DNA of 64,000 bases from Pelolinea sp. (GCA_012797975.1 JAAZOD010000007.1:1-64000), one strand, 5' to 3'. Positions 24,973 through 32,961 are shown, counted from the first letter of the stretch. Numbers and translations are program-made. Notes: generated by a model not told the origin, from the letters alone.

Positions 24973-25824
24973 TTATTTCAACTTGATTCTTGGTTTGACT
25001 TTGGCGGGCTGCGCTTTCTTTTCGATCTTGATACGTTCTGGGCGCAGCAATTCCCGCTTATCTACTGGAAAGGCCTCCGGATGCGCTTTCCGGTATTTCT
25101 GACACCAGGCCGCCGCTTCCATATCCCACGGGAATGGCGGTTTTTTGGGATCATCGTGGAAATTTTTGTACTGCACCATCTCTCCCAGCATGATGACCAG
25201 TCGATCGAGCGAGCGGCTGGCGGACCACCAGGCAGCATCGATGCAGACGCTTCCATTGGCATGATTGATGTTGGGATGCCAGATAGGGGTCAACCATTTC
25301 ATGCCTGGCCAGCGTTGCGGATATTGGTTGTGCAGATAGATTTCCACTTCATGTTTATCCCCAAATTTTGGATTTCCTTTTTTATCGATTCCAATAATTC
25401 CTTTGCAGTGAAACGTGATGGTATATTTTTCTGGGGGAAGATTTCCCTGGCTTCTTTCTGCTTTCACATCGATCAGGTCGCTGCGTGCGTTGATCTCCTG
25501 GATCAATTCATAATCTTTTTTCAGACGGCGCATACGGGGGCTGGAAGAAACCGAAACAGCACCGGCCGTGATATCGGTTGTGATCATCAAGCGGTCATCA
25601 TTGGGTATCTGTGCCTGTCCCAGCGTTTCAGATTCCCGCAATTCTCTTCCCAATGCTTTGCTGTCGATGCGGTAGCCCAATGGGCGGCCATCGGGACCTA
25701 CGGTGGGCAGGCCCAGAAGGGATGTCAGTTCTGTCAGCAAATCGCTGACCTTCACGTCATCTGGCATCTCCGCTTTTCTTGCTCCGCCATTCGGAAGCAC
25801 CAATGTTACTGAAATATCTGCCAT
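24973..25824 (-). CDS. Ubiquitin-like domain fused to an E2-like conjugating enzyme
   Basis: Residues 1-88 are a ubiquitin-like domain nearly matching the free modifier and ending in the same DITAG. Residues ~97-250 form a UBC-fold E2: the PGMKW/TPIWHPNIN segment contains the HPN triad (183-185), and nine residues on lies the catalytic Cys194 in GSVCID, followed by the long crossover helices (ASRSLDRLVIMLGEMV, DMEAAAWCQKY). The C-terminal ~25 residues are Lys/Pro-rich. The Ubl part is joined after Gly88 to AVSVSSS, so a JAMM cut there would release mature modifier and free E2. AGGAGG lies 5 bases before the start. Ubiquitin-like transfer from E1 to target through Cys194 is the expected role. 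Confidence 0.9.
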   Translation of the reverse strand: MADISVTLVLPNGGARKAEMPDDVKVSDLLTELTSLLGLPTVGPDGRPLGYRIDSKALGRELRESETLGQAQIPNDDRLMITTDITAGAVSVSSSPRMRRLKKDYELIQEINARSDLIDVKAERSQGNLPPEKYTITFHCKGIIGIDKKGNPKFGDKHEVEIYLHNQYPQRWPGMKWLTPIWHPNINHANGSVCIDAAWWSASRSLDRLVIMLGEMVQYKNFHDDPKKPPFPWDMEAAAWCQKYRKAHPEAFPVDKRELLRPERIKIEKKAQPAKVKPRIKLK

Positions 25825-25845
25825 ACACTCCTCCTGAAGGATTCT

Positions 25846-26700
25846 CTAAAGTTCATGTTTATGTGCGATCTGGCAGGAACCGGTGATTTCCCAGCAGTCA
25901 CGGTGATGCCATGTTCCGCAATCGGGACAGATCCATACGCCGCGCGGGTCATTCTTGCGTACTTCTTCTAAACAATATGGGCAGTGATGATCTTCGCTCC
26001 CGGTCAATTTCACATTGTTGTTCCCATTGCGCAGTTTCGCGGCTGTGATCTTCTTCCTCTTGGGTGCAGTTCTGGCGGCAGTTTTGACTTTAATGGCATG
26101 GGCGGCATTCTTGATGACCGGTTTGTTGGCCGCCTTTTTTGCTGTGCTTCTTTTTTTGGGGGACTTTTTTGCAACCGATTTGAGGATGACTGTAGCGCTG
26201 CCATTCTTTTTGGCGATCGGCGATCGTTTTTTGGAAGGGATTGTGCCTTGTTTGCTTGTGCTTCTTTTCAATTCAGGTTGGGGGATTTCGCGACGGTTGG
26301 TGACCGTTTTTCTCCTGCCGATCAAGGCAATGAAGCTCACGGTCAGCAGCAGGCAGCCGATCTGGGTATATTCCCCAATCGACCACCAAGCGATGTTGAA
26401 ATTCTGCTCATGCAGCAAGGCAAAAGCGGAGGGGAAGAACCAGTCCAAACCCAAGATGCTGAGCAGAGCTCCCAAAATACCAAAACAAAGCTTCAAGAAC
26501 CACATTCGGGAGGGGATTGTCAGACGGCAGACCAACCCGATGCTGATCCCCATTACAAACAGGATCATGATTCGTGTTACCAGTTGGCTGGCCTGAGTGT
26601 GTGGGGCAAGATAATACAAAATGAGATATCCCGATCCAAAACCAATACTGAGGACCAGCAAGAAGATCAACGAAGCTTGCAAGAAATTGATTTTTCTCAT
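25846..26700 (-). CDS. Membrane protein with C-terminal RING-like zinc finger (candidate E3)
   Basis: About four membrane helices fill residues 8-128. A strongly basic, Lys/Ala/Pro-rich linker (about 130-233) resembles histone H1-type tails. The C-terminal ~48 residues hold a binuclear zinc finger: Cys240/243, Cys258/261, His266 with Cys269, Cys276 and His280, in the order CPYC-CPDCGTWHHRDCW-C-H. This spacing fits prokaryotic RING-type treble-clef fingers. The start overlaps the E1 stop (ATGA). Position between E1 and E2 genes makes a membrane-anchored E3-like role likely; the finger could alternatively only bind DNA or protein. The open Lys-rich linker could also be a conjugation substrate. 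Confidence 0.82.
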   Translation of the reverse strand: MRKINFLQASLIFLLVLSIGFGSGYLILYYLAPHTQASQLVTRIMILFVMGISIGLVCRLTIPSRMWFLKLCFGILGALLSILGLDWFFPSAFALLHEQNFNIAWWSIGEYTQIGCLLLTVSFIALIGRRKTVTNRREIPQPELKRSTSKQGTIPSKKRSPIAKKNGSATVILKSVAKKSPKKRSTAKKAANKPVIKNAAHAIKVKTAARTAPKRKKITAAKLRNGNNNVKLTGSEDHHCPYCLEEVRKNDPRGVWICPDCGTWHHRDCWEITGSCQIAHKHEL

Positions 26701-28349
26701 TTTTCCAGGTCGTCGGATCCTAATCGAATCTTGTGTGAATGGATCTTTATCCCCGCTTTCTCTTCTTCTTTTCCTGTGATCTTGACCACGGGGATATCGC
26801 CCAATTTAATGATCGGTTTTTGGAAATGGCTGAAATGCAGTGCATTTTCCAGGTCGCCGCTCAATTCGTAGAAAGCATATTGATCTGCATTGTATGCGCG
26901 CAAGATATGCAGTTTTGGCACACCAATGCTGGCAAGGGTGCGGTTAATATAAGGTTCTTCACCGGTGATGACATGGGTCATTTCTGTCTCTCTGAGCATG
27001 CCGCAGGTAGGGCAATGAGCATGGTTGAAGCCGACCTGTGAAATGGGTTGCAGAATATCTTCCCTGGTCTGACAGTTGCGGCAGTACAGGGAAAGGATCA
27101 ATTCCTGATCCAATTCCAGCACGGCCTGCGGGCCCAGATCACGATGGATGATCTTGAGCATGTCTTCCAGAGTGGTGGTATCTGCCCGCAATGGTAGTTC
27201 GGTAACCTTTCCGTACGTCCAATGACTTTCACAATCTTCGGCAGGGGTATAGCTGGTTTTATGCATTTCGTTGGTCATGCCGTTGAAATGAATGACCTTT
27301 CCGGCTTCAACCGGTTTGTTGTGGATCAATTTGAGCGCTTCCTGCGATTGGATGGCGCCAATAATTGAAGCGATGGTAGGGGTAGTCGGCACCTTTCCTA
27401 ACAACACATTTTCTCGAGCGAGCAATGGGCAGGAATAGCGAATGGAGAGATCGCGCCGGGCTTGTTCGGTAAGGGTGCATTCAAAACAGGCACCTTCTCC
27501 TGGCACAAAAACACGCGCCAGCCCGAAGAATTCTTGAATGGCGCCATCCACCCAGGGCTTGTTCATCCAGTAAGCAAAACGGTTTACTGCCAAGCGTGCC
27601 TCGCGATTATCGAGGCAGCCGATGATAACGTCCATGCGTCGGAACACGCCCAATCCGATATCAGTAGTGACATCCCCATGCAGATATTGGACATGGATGT
27701 TGGGATTGATCTCCTTGGCACGCGCAGCCGCCACTTCCGCTTTTTTCCGCCCCTTGTCACTTTCGCGAAAGAGTACCGAACGGGAAAGATTCGCCATTTC
27801 GATGGTATCAAAATCGACAATGTAAAGATACCCCACGCCCATTAATACCATATTCTTGATCACTTCATTTCCCAATGCGCCGGCGCCGATGATCATCACT
27901 TTGGCATTTTCAACTTTCTCGCGTTCCCACCAGGAAATGAAGGAAAAAGTGCCCAGGCGGTCTTTTTGCAGGTTGGGGATGATAAGGGGTTTTTCCGGGT
28001 TTACAGGCAGCCGTTTTGGACCTTCGGGGATTTCATCGAGCGGCAGCGATTCAGCTTCGGTGTTATAGTTTTGCCCGGCAGCTTTATCGGCAATTTCGTG
28101 TGCTTTTAGCAAACTCGCTTCGGTCAGTTCTGCCACGAAAGAGCCAACTCCGTGGCGCACCTCGATCAGTGCCGAATCTTCCAACAGTTTGAGCGCTTCA
28201 CGCAGGGTGCTGCGACTGATGCCGAACTGTTTCACCAAGTCGCGTTCTGCGGGCAATTGGTATCCGCTGCGGTAAACTTCATCCAGGATCATCCCGGCTA
28301 TTTTTCCCGCCACGATTTCAGACAAAGATGGACGTGAGATTGTATCCAT
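26697..28349 (-). CDS. GntR/FadR DNA-binding domain fused to an E1-like activating enzyme
   Basis: A 550-residue two-part protein. Residues ~8-75 are a GntR/FadR winged helix (LPAERDLVKQFGISRSTLRE, wing RHGVGSFV). Residues ~140-345 are a ThiF/MoeB/E1 adenylation domain: GAGALG (155-160), ribose-binding Asp179, NLSR (187-190), Lys202/203 and CLDNREAR (Asp247). Cys288/Cys291 form a CxxC zinc pair, and Cys307 in RYSCPLL is the candidate thioester cysteine. The C-terminal part has a further zinc pair set (Cys423/426 and 446/449) and is otherwise unassigned. It adenylates the C-terminal glycine of the modifier and hands it to E2, by family analogy. The usual GntR effector domain is absent: the E1 takes its place. 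First gene of the operon, with a FadR-type palindrome just upstream. Confidence 0.9.
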   Translation of the reverse strand: MDTISRPSLSEIVAGKIAGMILDEVYRSGYQLPAERDLVKQFGISRSTLREALKLLEDSALIEVRHGVGSFVAELTEASLLKAHEIADKAAGQNYNTEAESLPLDEIPEGPKRLPVNPEKPLIIPNLQKDRLGTFSFISWWEREKVENAKVMIIGAGALGNEVIKNMVLMGVGYLYIVDFDTIEMANLSRSVLFRESDKGRKKAEVAAARAKEINPNIHVQYLHGDVTTDIGLGVFRRMDVIIGCLDNREARLAVNRFAYWMNKPWVDGAIQEFFGLARVFVPGEGACFECTLTEQARRDLSIRYSCPLLARENVLLGKVPTTPTIASIIGAIQSQEALKLIHNKPVEAGKVIHFNGMTNEMHKTSYTPAEDCESHWTYGKVTELPLRADTTTLEDMLKIIHRDLGPQAVLELDQELILSLYCRNCQTREDILQPISQVGFNHAHCPTCGMLRETEMTHVITGEEPYINRTLASIGVPKLHILRAYNADQYAFYELSGDLENALHFSHFQKPIIKLGDIPVVKITGKEEEKAGIKIHSHKIRLGSDDLEK

Positions 28350-28364
28350 AAGTACCTCGATGGT

Positions 28365-28385
28365 GTGGTATGTTGGTCATACCAC
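28365..28385. promoter_or_regulatory. FadR/GntR-type operator upstream of the E1 fusion gene
   Basis: A perfect inverted repeat with arms GTGGTATG and CATACCAC and a five-base centre TTGGT. Inside it, TGGTCATACCA (28374-28384) fits the FadR-subfamily pattern TnGTnnnACnA and differs by two bases from the E. coli FadR core TGGTCCGACCA. It lies 16 bases before the E1 start and about +2 to +23 from the predicted transcription start, so a protein bound there would block the operon. The obvious candidate is the winged helix at the N-terminus of the E1 itself. Confidence 0.72.
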
Positions 28386-28393
28386 TGCACCAT

Positions 28394-28422
28394 AGTATAG
28401 ACTTTTTCCATGCGAATGTCAA
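28394..28422 (-). promoter_or_regulatory. Sigma70-type promoter of the ubiquitin-like operon
   Basis: On the minus strand, TTGACA (28422-28417) and TATACT (28399-28394) are separated by exactly 17 bases, a near-consensus strong promoter. Transcription should start near 28387, giving a leader of about 38 bases that contains the operator. Confidence 0.75.
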
Positions 28423-28546
28423 TATGACGGAAAAGCAGAAACTGGTGAGAGATTTTTTCAATTGAGTTATTCTCTGATGAATGTCATATATTAAAATTGC
28501 TGCCCAATGCTCGTTCAATGGTAAACTTACTGCGCGAGGTAATTTC

Positions 28547-29647
28547 ATGAGAGTTATTTATCCCTTTACGGCAATTGTTGGTCAGGAACGAATGAAACGT
28601 GCATTGATCCTGAATGCGGTAGATACGCGCATTGGCGGTGTGCTGATCCGCGGAGAGCGCGGAACAGCCAAATCCACCGCTGCACGTGCACTGGCTGCCT
28701 TATTGCCCCAAGTACGCGTGGTCGGTGATTGCCGTTTTGCATGCGATCCTGATAAACCCGAAACATGGTGCACTGAGTGCCGCGAGCGGGCAGATAACGG
28801 TGAGAAATTACCCATCAAAGTGATTCGCACCCCTTTCATTGATTTACCTGTATCTGCCACGGAAGACCGTGTGGTGGGAACACTGGATATCGAAAAAGCC
28901 ATTCGTAAAGGTGAACGGCACTTTGAACCCGGTGTGTTGGCATCGGCAAACCGCGGTTTACTCTATATTGACGAAGTAAATTTGCTGGATGATCATGTGG
29001 TCGATATTCTGCTCGATTCGGCTGCCATGGGGATGAACATCGTGGAACGCGAAGGCATCTCTTTCAGCCATCCGGCTCGCTTTATCCTGGTGGGCACCAT
29101 GAACCCTGAAGAAGGGGAACTGCGCCCTCAACTGTTGGATCGCTTTGGATTGTCGGTAGAGATTCACGGCATCAATTCCTCCCGCGAGCGGGTGGAGATC
29201 ATGCAGCGCAACCTGGCTTTCGAACAGGATGCGGAGAAATTCCGCCAGGATTGGATGGAAAAGGAAGGGGAACTCTCGAAGAAAATCGAGGATGCTCGCC
29301 AGATCGTCGATTCGGTGACTTATTCCACCCGTGACCTGTTGGCGATCGCCAATATGACCGCATCCATGAATGTGGAAGGCCATCGTGCTGATCTGGTGAT
29401 CCTGAAAGCTGCCAGGGCACAGGCGGCTTTTGAAGGGCGCACCCGCATCAACGACTTCGATATTGGTCTGGTCGCTGAATTGGCATTGCTGCACCGCATG
29501 AGAGGTGGGCCAATGCAAATGAGTGAAATGGATGCGGATGAACTGCATGACAAGATCGAAAAGCTGGTCGGTTTTAAAGAACACGGTCAGGAAGAAGACC
29601 CCGATCATCCGTCAGAGAAACAGGAACCCCCCAAAAAAAAACTCTGA
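28547..29647 (+). CDS. ChlI/BchI-like AAA+ ATPase
   Basis: A magnesium/cobalt-chelatase ChlI-family AAA+ protein of about 366 residues: Walker A GERGTAKST, a Cys-containing insert (CRFACDPDKPETWCTECRE) typical of ChlI proteins linked to cobaltochelatase-like systems, Walker B LLYIDEVNLLDDH, sensor-1 GTMNPEEGELRPQLLDRFGL. The C-terminal tail is acidic, then Pro/Lys-rich. Start at ATG 28547 has GAGG 8 bases upstream; an in-frame ATG at 28481 does not. It pairs with the vWA gene that follows, like ChlI with the C-terminal half of ChlD. No CobN/ChlH gene is in the window. It is divergent from the E1 operon. Confidence 0.85.
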   Translation: MRVIYPFTAIVGQERMKRALILNAVDTRIGGVLIRGERGTAKSTAARALAALLPQVRVVGDCRFACDPDKPETWCTECRERADNGEKLPIKVIRTPFIDLPVSATEDRVVGTLDIEKAIRKGERHFEPGVLASANRGLLYIDEVNLLDDHVVDILLDSAAMGMNIVEREGISFSHPARFILVGTMNPEEGELRPQLLDRFGLSVEIHGINSSRERVEIMQRNLAFEQDAEKFRQDWMEKEGELSKKIEDARQIVDSVTYSTRDLLAIANMTASMNVEGHRADLVILKAARAQAAFEGRTRINDFDIGLVAELALLHRMRGGPMQMSEMDADELHDKIEKLVGFKEHGQEEDPDHPSEKQEPPKKKL

Positions 29648-29688
29648 ACGGGGAGGAGATCACGGAACCTACCGCTGAAGATAGCGAT

Positions 29689-30612
29689 ATGCCGGTTCCT
29701 CCCCAAAAGGTCTTTGAGCAGGTCAATGCGAACTGGTGGGAAGGGGGCCAGCGAATTCGCATTGGTGAATCGTTCACGCCCCGGCGTCTGGATACCCCTC
29801 TGGATAAACTGGTACGCCGTTACGGAGGCAGACGTTCCCGCACCCAAACCTCACGCCGGCGCGGTCGTTATGTACAGGCACGTCCGGCCAATGGTGACCT
29901 GAGCGATATTGCTTTTGATGCTACCATTCGGGCTGCAGCGCCATTTCAAACGAAACGGGCTGACGAACCTGACGGCTTGGCATTTCATGTTCATGCCGAT
30001 GATTTTATGAAAAAGGTTCGCGTGCGCCGCGCGGCTAACCTGATTCTGTTCCTGGTCGATGCGTCTTGGTCAATGGCGGTGGCAGAAAGGATGAGTGCCA
30101 CCAAGGGAGCCATTGTTTCGCTGCTGACGGATGCGTACCAGAGGCGCGATAAAGTGGGGTTGATCGTATTCCAGAAGGATCGTGCCACTCTGATCCTGCC
30201 TCCAACCAACTCCATCCAGCTTGCACAACGTGCTCTGAAAAGTATTCCGGTGGGTGGGAAAACACCACTTTCTGCAGGGTTGGCGATGGCCCATGAAGTG
30301 ATCAAACGGGAATTGATGATCCACCCCGATGTGAAACCGATTTTGATCGTAATGACGGATGGCGCAGGAAATGTGGCCATGGGGGCATACGCACCGCTCG
30401 AAGAAGCGTACCAAATGGCGGAAAAGCTGGCACATGAGGATATTCACAGCGTGGTCATCAATATGGAATCCGAAACCTATGATCAGGGTCTGGCCTATAC
30501 GTTGGCGAAAAGATTGGATGCCCCCTGCCTGACGATCAAGGAATTGAAGGCGGAGCATCTTTATATGGCAGTACGCCAGGTACGCGATGATATTCAACGG
30601 AATAATAATTAA
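29689..30612 (+). CDS. ChlD-like vWA-domain protein
   Basis: A 307-residue protein: a basic N-terminal region (about 1-110, with GGRRSRTQTSRRRGRYVQAR) and a C-terminal vWA domain with MIDAS DASWSM (the first Ser position kept, Trp in the x), Thr in GKTPLSAGL and MTDGAGN. It matches the C-terminal half of ChlD/BchD, which couples a ChlI hexamer to its client protein. It lies 41 bases after the ATPase stop; an open frame continues upstream without an ATG, so the start may be slightly earlier. The client is unknown: a metal chelatase subunit or another complex. Confidence 0.82.
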   Translation: MPVPPQKVFEQVNANWWEGGQRIRIGESFTPRRLDTPLDKLVRRYGGRRSRTQTSRRRGRYVQARPANGDLSDIAFDATIRAAAPFQTKRADEPDGLAFHVHADDFMKKVRVRRAANLILFLVDASWSMAVAERMSATKGAIVSLLTDAYQRRDKVGLIVFQKDRATLILPPTNSIQLAQRALKSIPVGGKTPLSAGLAMAHEVIKRELMIHPDVKPILIVMTDGAGNVAMGAYAPLEEAYQMAEKLAHEDIHSVVINMESETYDQGLAYTLAKRLDAPCLTIKELKAEHLYMAVRQVRDDIQRNNN

Positions 30613-30704
30613 AAAACTACTGCATTTATTGAAAGTTTTATAATAATTCGAAAGACTTTGTGAAGAATGAATATCAATGAAGAAAACATAGGAGGGAGTT
30701 GTAA

Positions 30705-31352
30705 TTGATTACAAAACTAACTGTTTCAGAGTTAAGTAAGCGCTATGAATCATTGATAGCATTAGCTCCAACTTCACTTCAACTAGAACCGGGAAAAATT
30801 ACAACGCTGTCTGGGCCTAACGGCTCAGGAAAAACCACGTTTCTTTCTTGCTTATCCGGCTTGATACGCCCAACCAGTGGAACTATTATGGTTGGTGACT
30901 TTGACCTGTATAAGGATGAAGTGGAATTTCATCGTCGATTGGTTTTTGTCCCTGATGTTCCCCATTTTTATCTAGAGTTAACTGCCTGGGAACACCTGCA
31001 ATTTGTTGCAATGGCCAATGGTGTAATGAAAGATTTTGATCAGCGGGCAAAAAAATTGCTAGAAAAACTTGATTTATGGGAAGCAAGAAACCTCTTTCCC
31101 CATAATTATTCCCGTGGAATGCGTTTAAGATTGGGTTTGGCGCTTGCCCTTATCCGACCATTTAGCGTGCTTCTTCTTGATGAACCAACTTCAGCGCTGG
31201 ATACTAGTGGGGTCGAATTATTGATTAATGAATTGCAACAACTGCGTGAACAAGGAGTGACAATCTTATTATCTACTCATAATGAAATATTAATGACCCA
31301 ATTAGGAGATTATCATTTAAAAATCCACCATGGACTGATAGAAGTGGGGTGA
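30705..31352 (+). CDS. ABC transporter ATP-binding protein in an AT-rich segment
   Basis: A 215-residue ATPase of the multidrug/antimicrobial-peptide exporter class: Walker A GPNGSGKTT, signature YSRGMRLRLGLALAL, Walker B LLLDEPTSALD and H-loop STHN. The start is TTG 30705 with GGAGG 9 bases upstream. It is one base from the permease gene and clearly cotranscribed. This pair is visibly richer in A+T than the genes on either side and uses A/T-ending codons more, which suggests later acquisition. Confidence 0.9.
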   Translation: MITKLTVSELSKRYESLIALAPTSLQLEPGKITTLSGPNGSGKTTFLSCLSGLIRPTSGTIMVGDFDLYKDEVEFHRRLVFVPDVPHFYLELTAWEHLQFVAMANGVMKDFDQRAKKLLEKLDLWEARNLFPHNYSRGMRLRLGLALALIRPFSVLLLDEPTSALDTSGVELLINELQQLREQGVTILLSTHNEILMTQLGDYHLKIHHGLIEVG

Positions 31353-31353
31353 A

Positions 31354-32961
31354 ATGAATGCAGTCCATTGGTTACGTACGCGTTCAGAGGAGCGAGAAGT
31401 TGATTATTGGTTGTCCATTCTCCATTATGATAAAGACGATCATTCATTTAGTAATCGTGTTTATCTAATCTATCTTTTTCTTTTTTTCAGCATATGGTTA
31501 TTAGTAATGCTAACATTTTTAGCACAGGGTGGAGCAGCTATATTGAGTTTTATAAATGTAAATGACCCTGCTCGTGCTGCCACCTTACTTGAAATTTTTA
31601 TTTTAGGATTATGGAACCTATTTGCAATATGGCGGGCAATGAAACGAAGTCCGATTTCGTTTTCAGAACAAGATGCACATCTAGTCTGCCAAATGCCCGT
31701 CAATCATCGGCAAGTAGTAATGCGATGGTTTCTTTTGCCGTGGTTGAAAAGTGCAATTCCTTTTTGGCTAATGACGGTTGTGGTTGGTTTCTCAGTGACA
31801 GAGATAACGATGGCAGGTTCATTAAATGCGGATTCTATTTTTATTTATGCTAACTATGGACTTCGCGCTTGGATAATTATCTTGCCAATACAATTAGCAT
31901 TATTTTCTTTCCACTGGGTTTTAGGAATTCTTCGACTCCAAAAGGAAAAGGAATTTCACTGGTTGAAATGGCTGGTGATGATAGCTGCTACTTTATCCTG
32001 GATTTTATTTTTAACTATTGTGCGCAATCAATTCCTTACCCCATTCATTTACATGGACCTAAACCTTGCTTGGCCAATTCAAGCTGGATTTGAAGAAGGA
32101 AGTTTAACTCTCCCTTTATGTATTAATTGGTTTTTTGCATTCCTATCATTAGGAATTTTATTTTGGATTTCGAATTCAATTAGTTTAGCGCGTGCTGCGC
32201 AAGAAACGAAAGAGGAGGAAATTCTCAATCAAGTATCCCGTTTTGATGTTCCTTCCTATTTTGATGAATTGAAAACTCAACAAAAATTGGGTGTGAGCCA
32301 TAAACCTTCTATCCCCCCGAAATTTATTGTTGGAGGATGGATACTAGTGTGGAAAGACTCAATTCAATTAAAACGAAATTGGAAAATGTCATCATTAATA
32401 GATTGGCTTACTATATTTAGTATTGTTGCTGGACTTTCATTGATTCCAGATATTGGGAATCGTATTTTTGCAATGGCGTTTTGGAGTATCCGATTAGGGA
32501 CCATGTCTGTAAAACGACTTCGCAATAATTTATCCTGCTGGCAAATAATACGGCAACTTCCCATTTCATCGACCCAATTTTTATTACTTGAATTAAGCCC
32601 AACATTCTTTTTGACATTAATAATTAGTGCAATAGGTTTTTTAGTAAGCACATTACTGATGAAGAACATAGAAATTAGTCTTGCTTTGTCCTTCCCAGGA
32701 ACGATTGCTGGGGTCATTGGAACTGCAGCGTTTGATGTCATTCGACGAGCACGAAGTAATCAATTGCTAGATGGATCAGTTCCAGAAATCAGTGCGGGTG
32801 GATATCTGTTGACGTCTCTTATTGTAACTATTCCACTCATTCTTTATACAGTGTTTTCCGGAGTATTGCGATTTATCTTTCCTTGTTTTATAAGTCTGAT
32901 CTTTGGTTATTGTGCTTTAAAAATAGCAATCCAAGCCTATCGTAATATTGACAAAACATGA
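31354..32961 (+). CDS. ABC transporter membrane protein in an AT-rich segment
   Basis: A 535-residue membrane protein with about ten to twelve hydrophobic helices, a cytosolic stretch near residues 285-325 and no catalytic motif. It is the membrane partner of the ATPase one base upstream. The family is not sharply identified: it resembles the EcsB/ABC-2-like permeases that move peptides or lipids. Base composition matches the ATPase, not the surrounding genes. About 140 bases without a gene follow, containing a TATAAT at 33022-33027 that may serve the next gene. Confidence 0.75.
   Translation: MNAVHWLRTRSEEREVDYWLSILHYDKDDHSFSNRVYLIYLFLFFSIWLLVMLTFLAQGGAAILSFINVNDPARAATLLEIFILGLWNLFAIWRAMKRSPISFSEQDAHLVCQMPVNHRQVVMRWFLLPWLKSAIPFWLMTVVVGFSVTEITMAGSLNADSIFIYANYGLRAWIIILPIQLALFSFHWVLGILRLQKEKEFHWLKWLVMIAATLSWILFLTIVRNQFLTPFIYMDLNLAWPIQAGFEEGSLTLPLCINWFFAFLSLGILFWISNSISLARAAQETKEEEILNQVSRFDVPSYFDELKTQQKLGVSHKPSIPPKFIVGGWILVWKDSIQLKRNWKMSSLIDWLTIFSIVAGLSLIPDIGNRIFAMAFWSIRLGTMSVKRLRNNLSCWQIIRQLPISSTQFLLLELSPTFFLTLIISAIGFLVSTLLMKNIEISLALSFPGTIAGVIGTAAFDVIRRARSNQLLDGSVPEISAGGYLLTSLIVTIPLILYTVFSGVLRFIFPCFISLIFGYCALKIAIQAYRNIDKT

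Noticed and set aside
25984-26871. A plus-strand open frame of about 295 codons opposite the RING and E1 genes.
   Set aside because: It lies antisense to two genes with clear domain content, has no recognisable motif and no ribosome-binding site; it is a by-product of the codon pattern on the other strand.
22008-28349. Calling the ubiquitin-like operon an antiphage (Bil- or Bub-type) system.
   Set aside because: The gene set and envelope partners differ from the defence types I know, and there is no defence neighbourhood here; function is left open.
28360-28393. An outer inverted repeat ATGGTG...CACCAT around the E1 operator.
   Set aside because: It is off-centre by about 1.5 bases relative to the inner palindrome, so it is not a clean extension of the same site.
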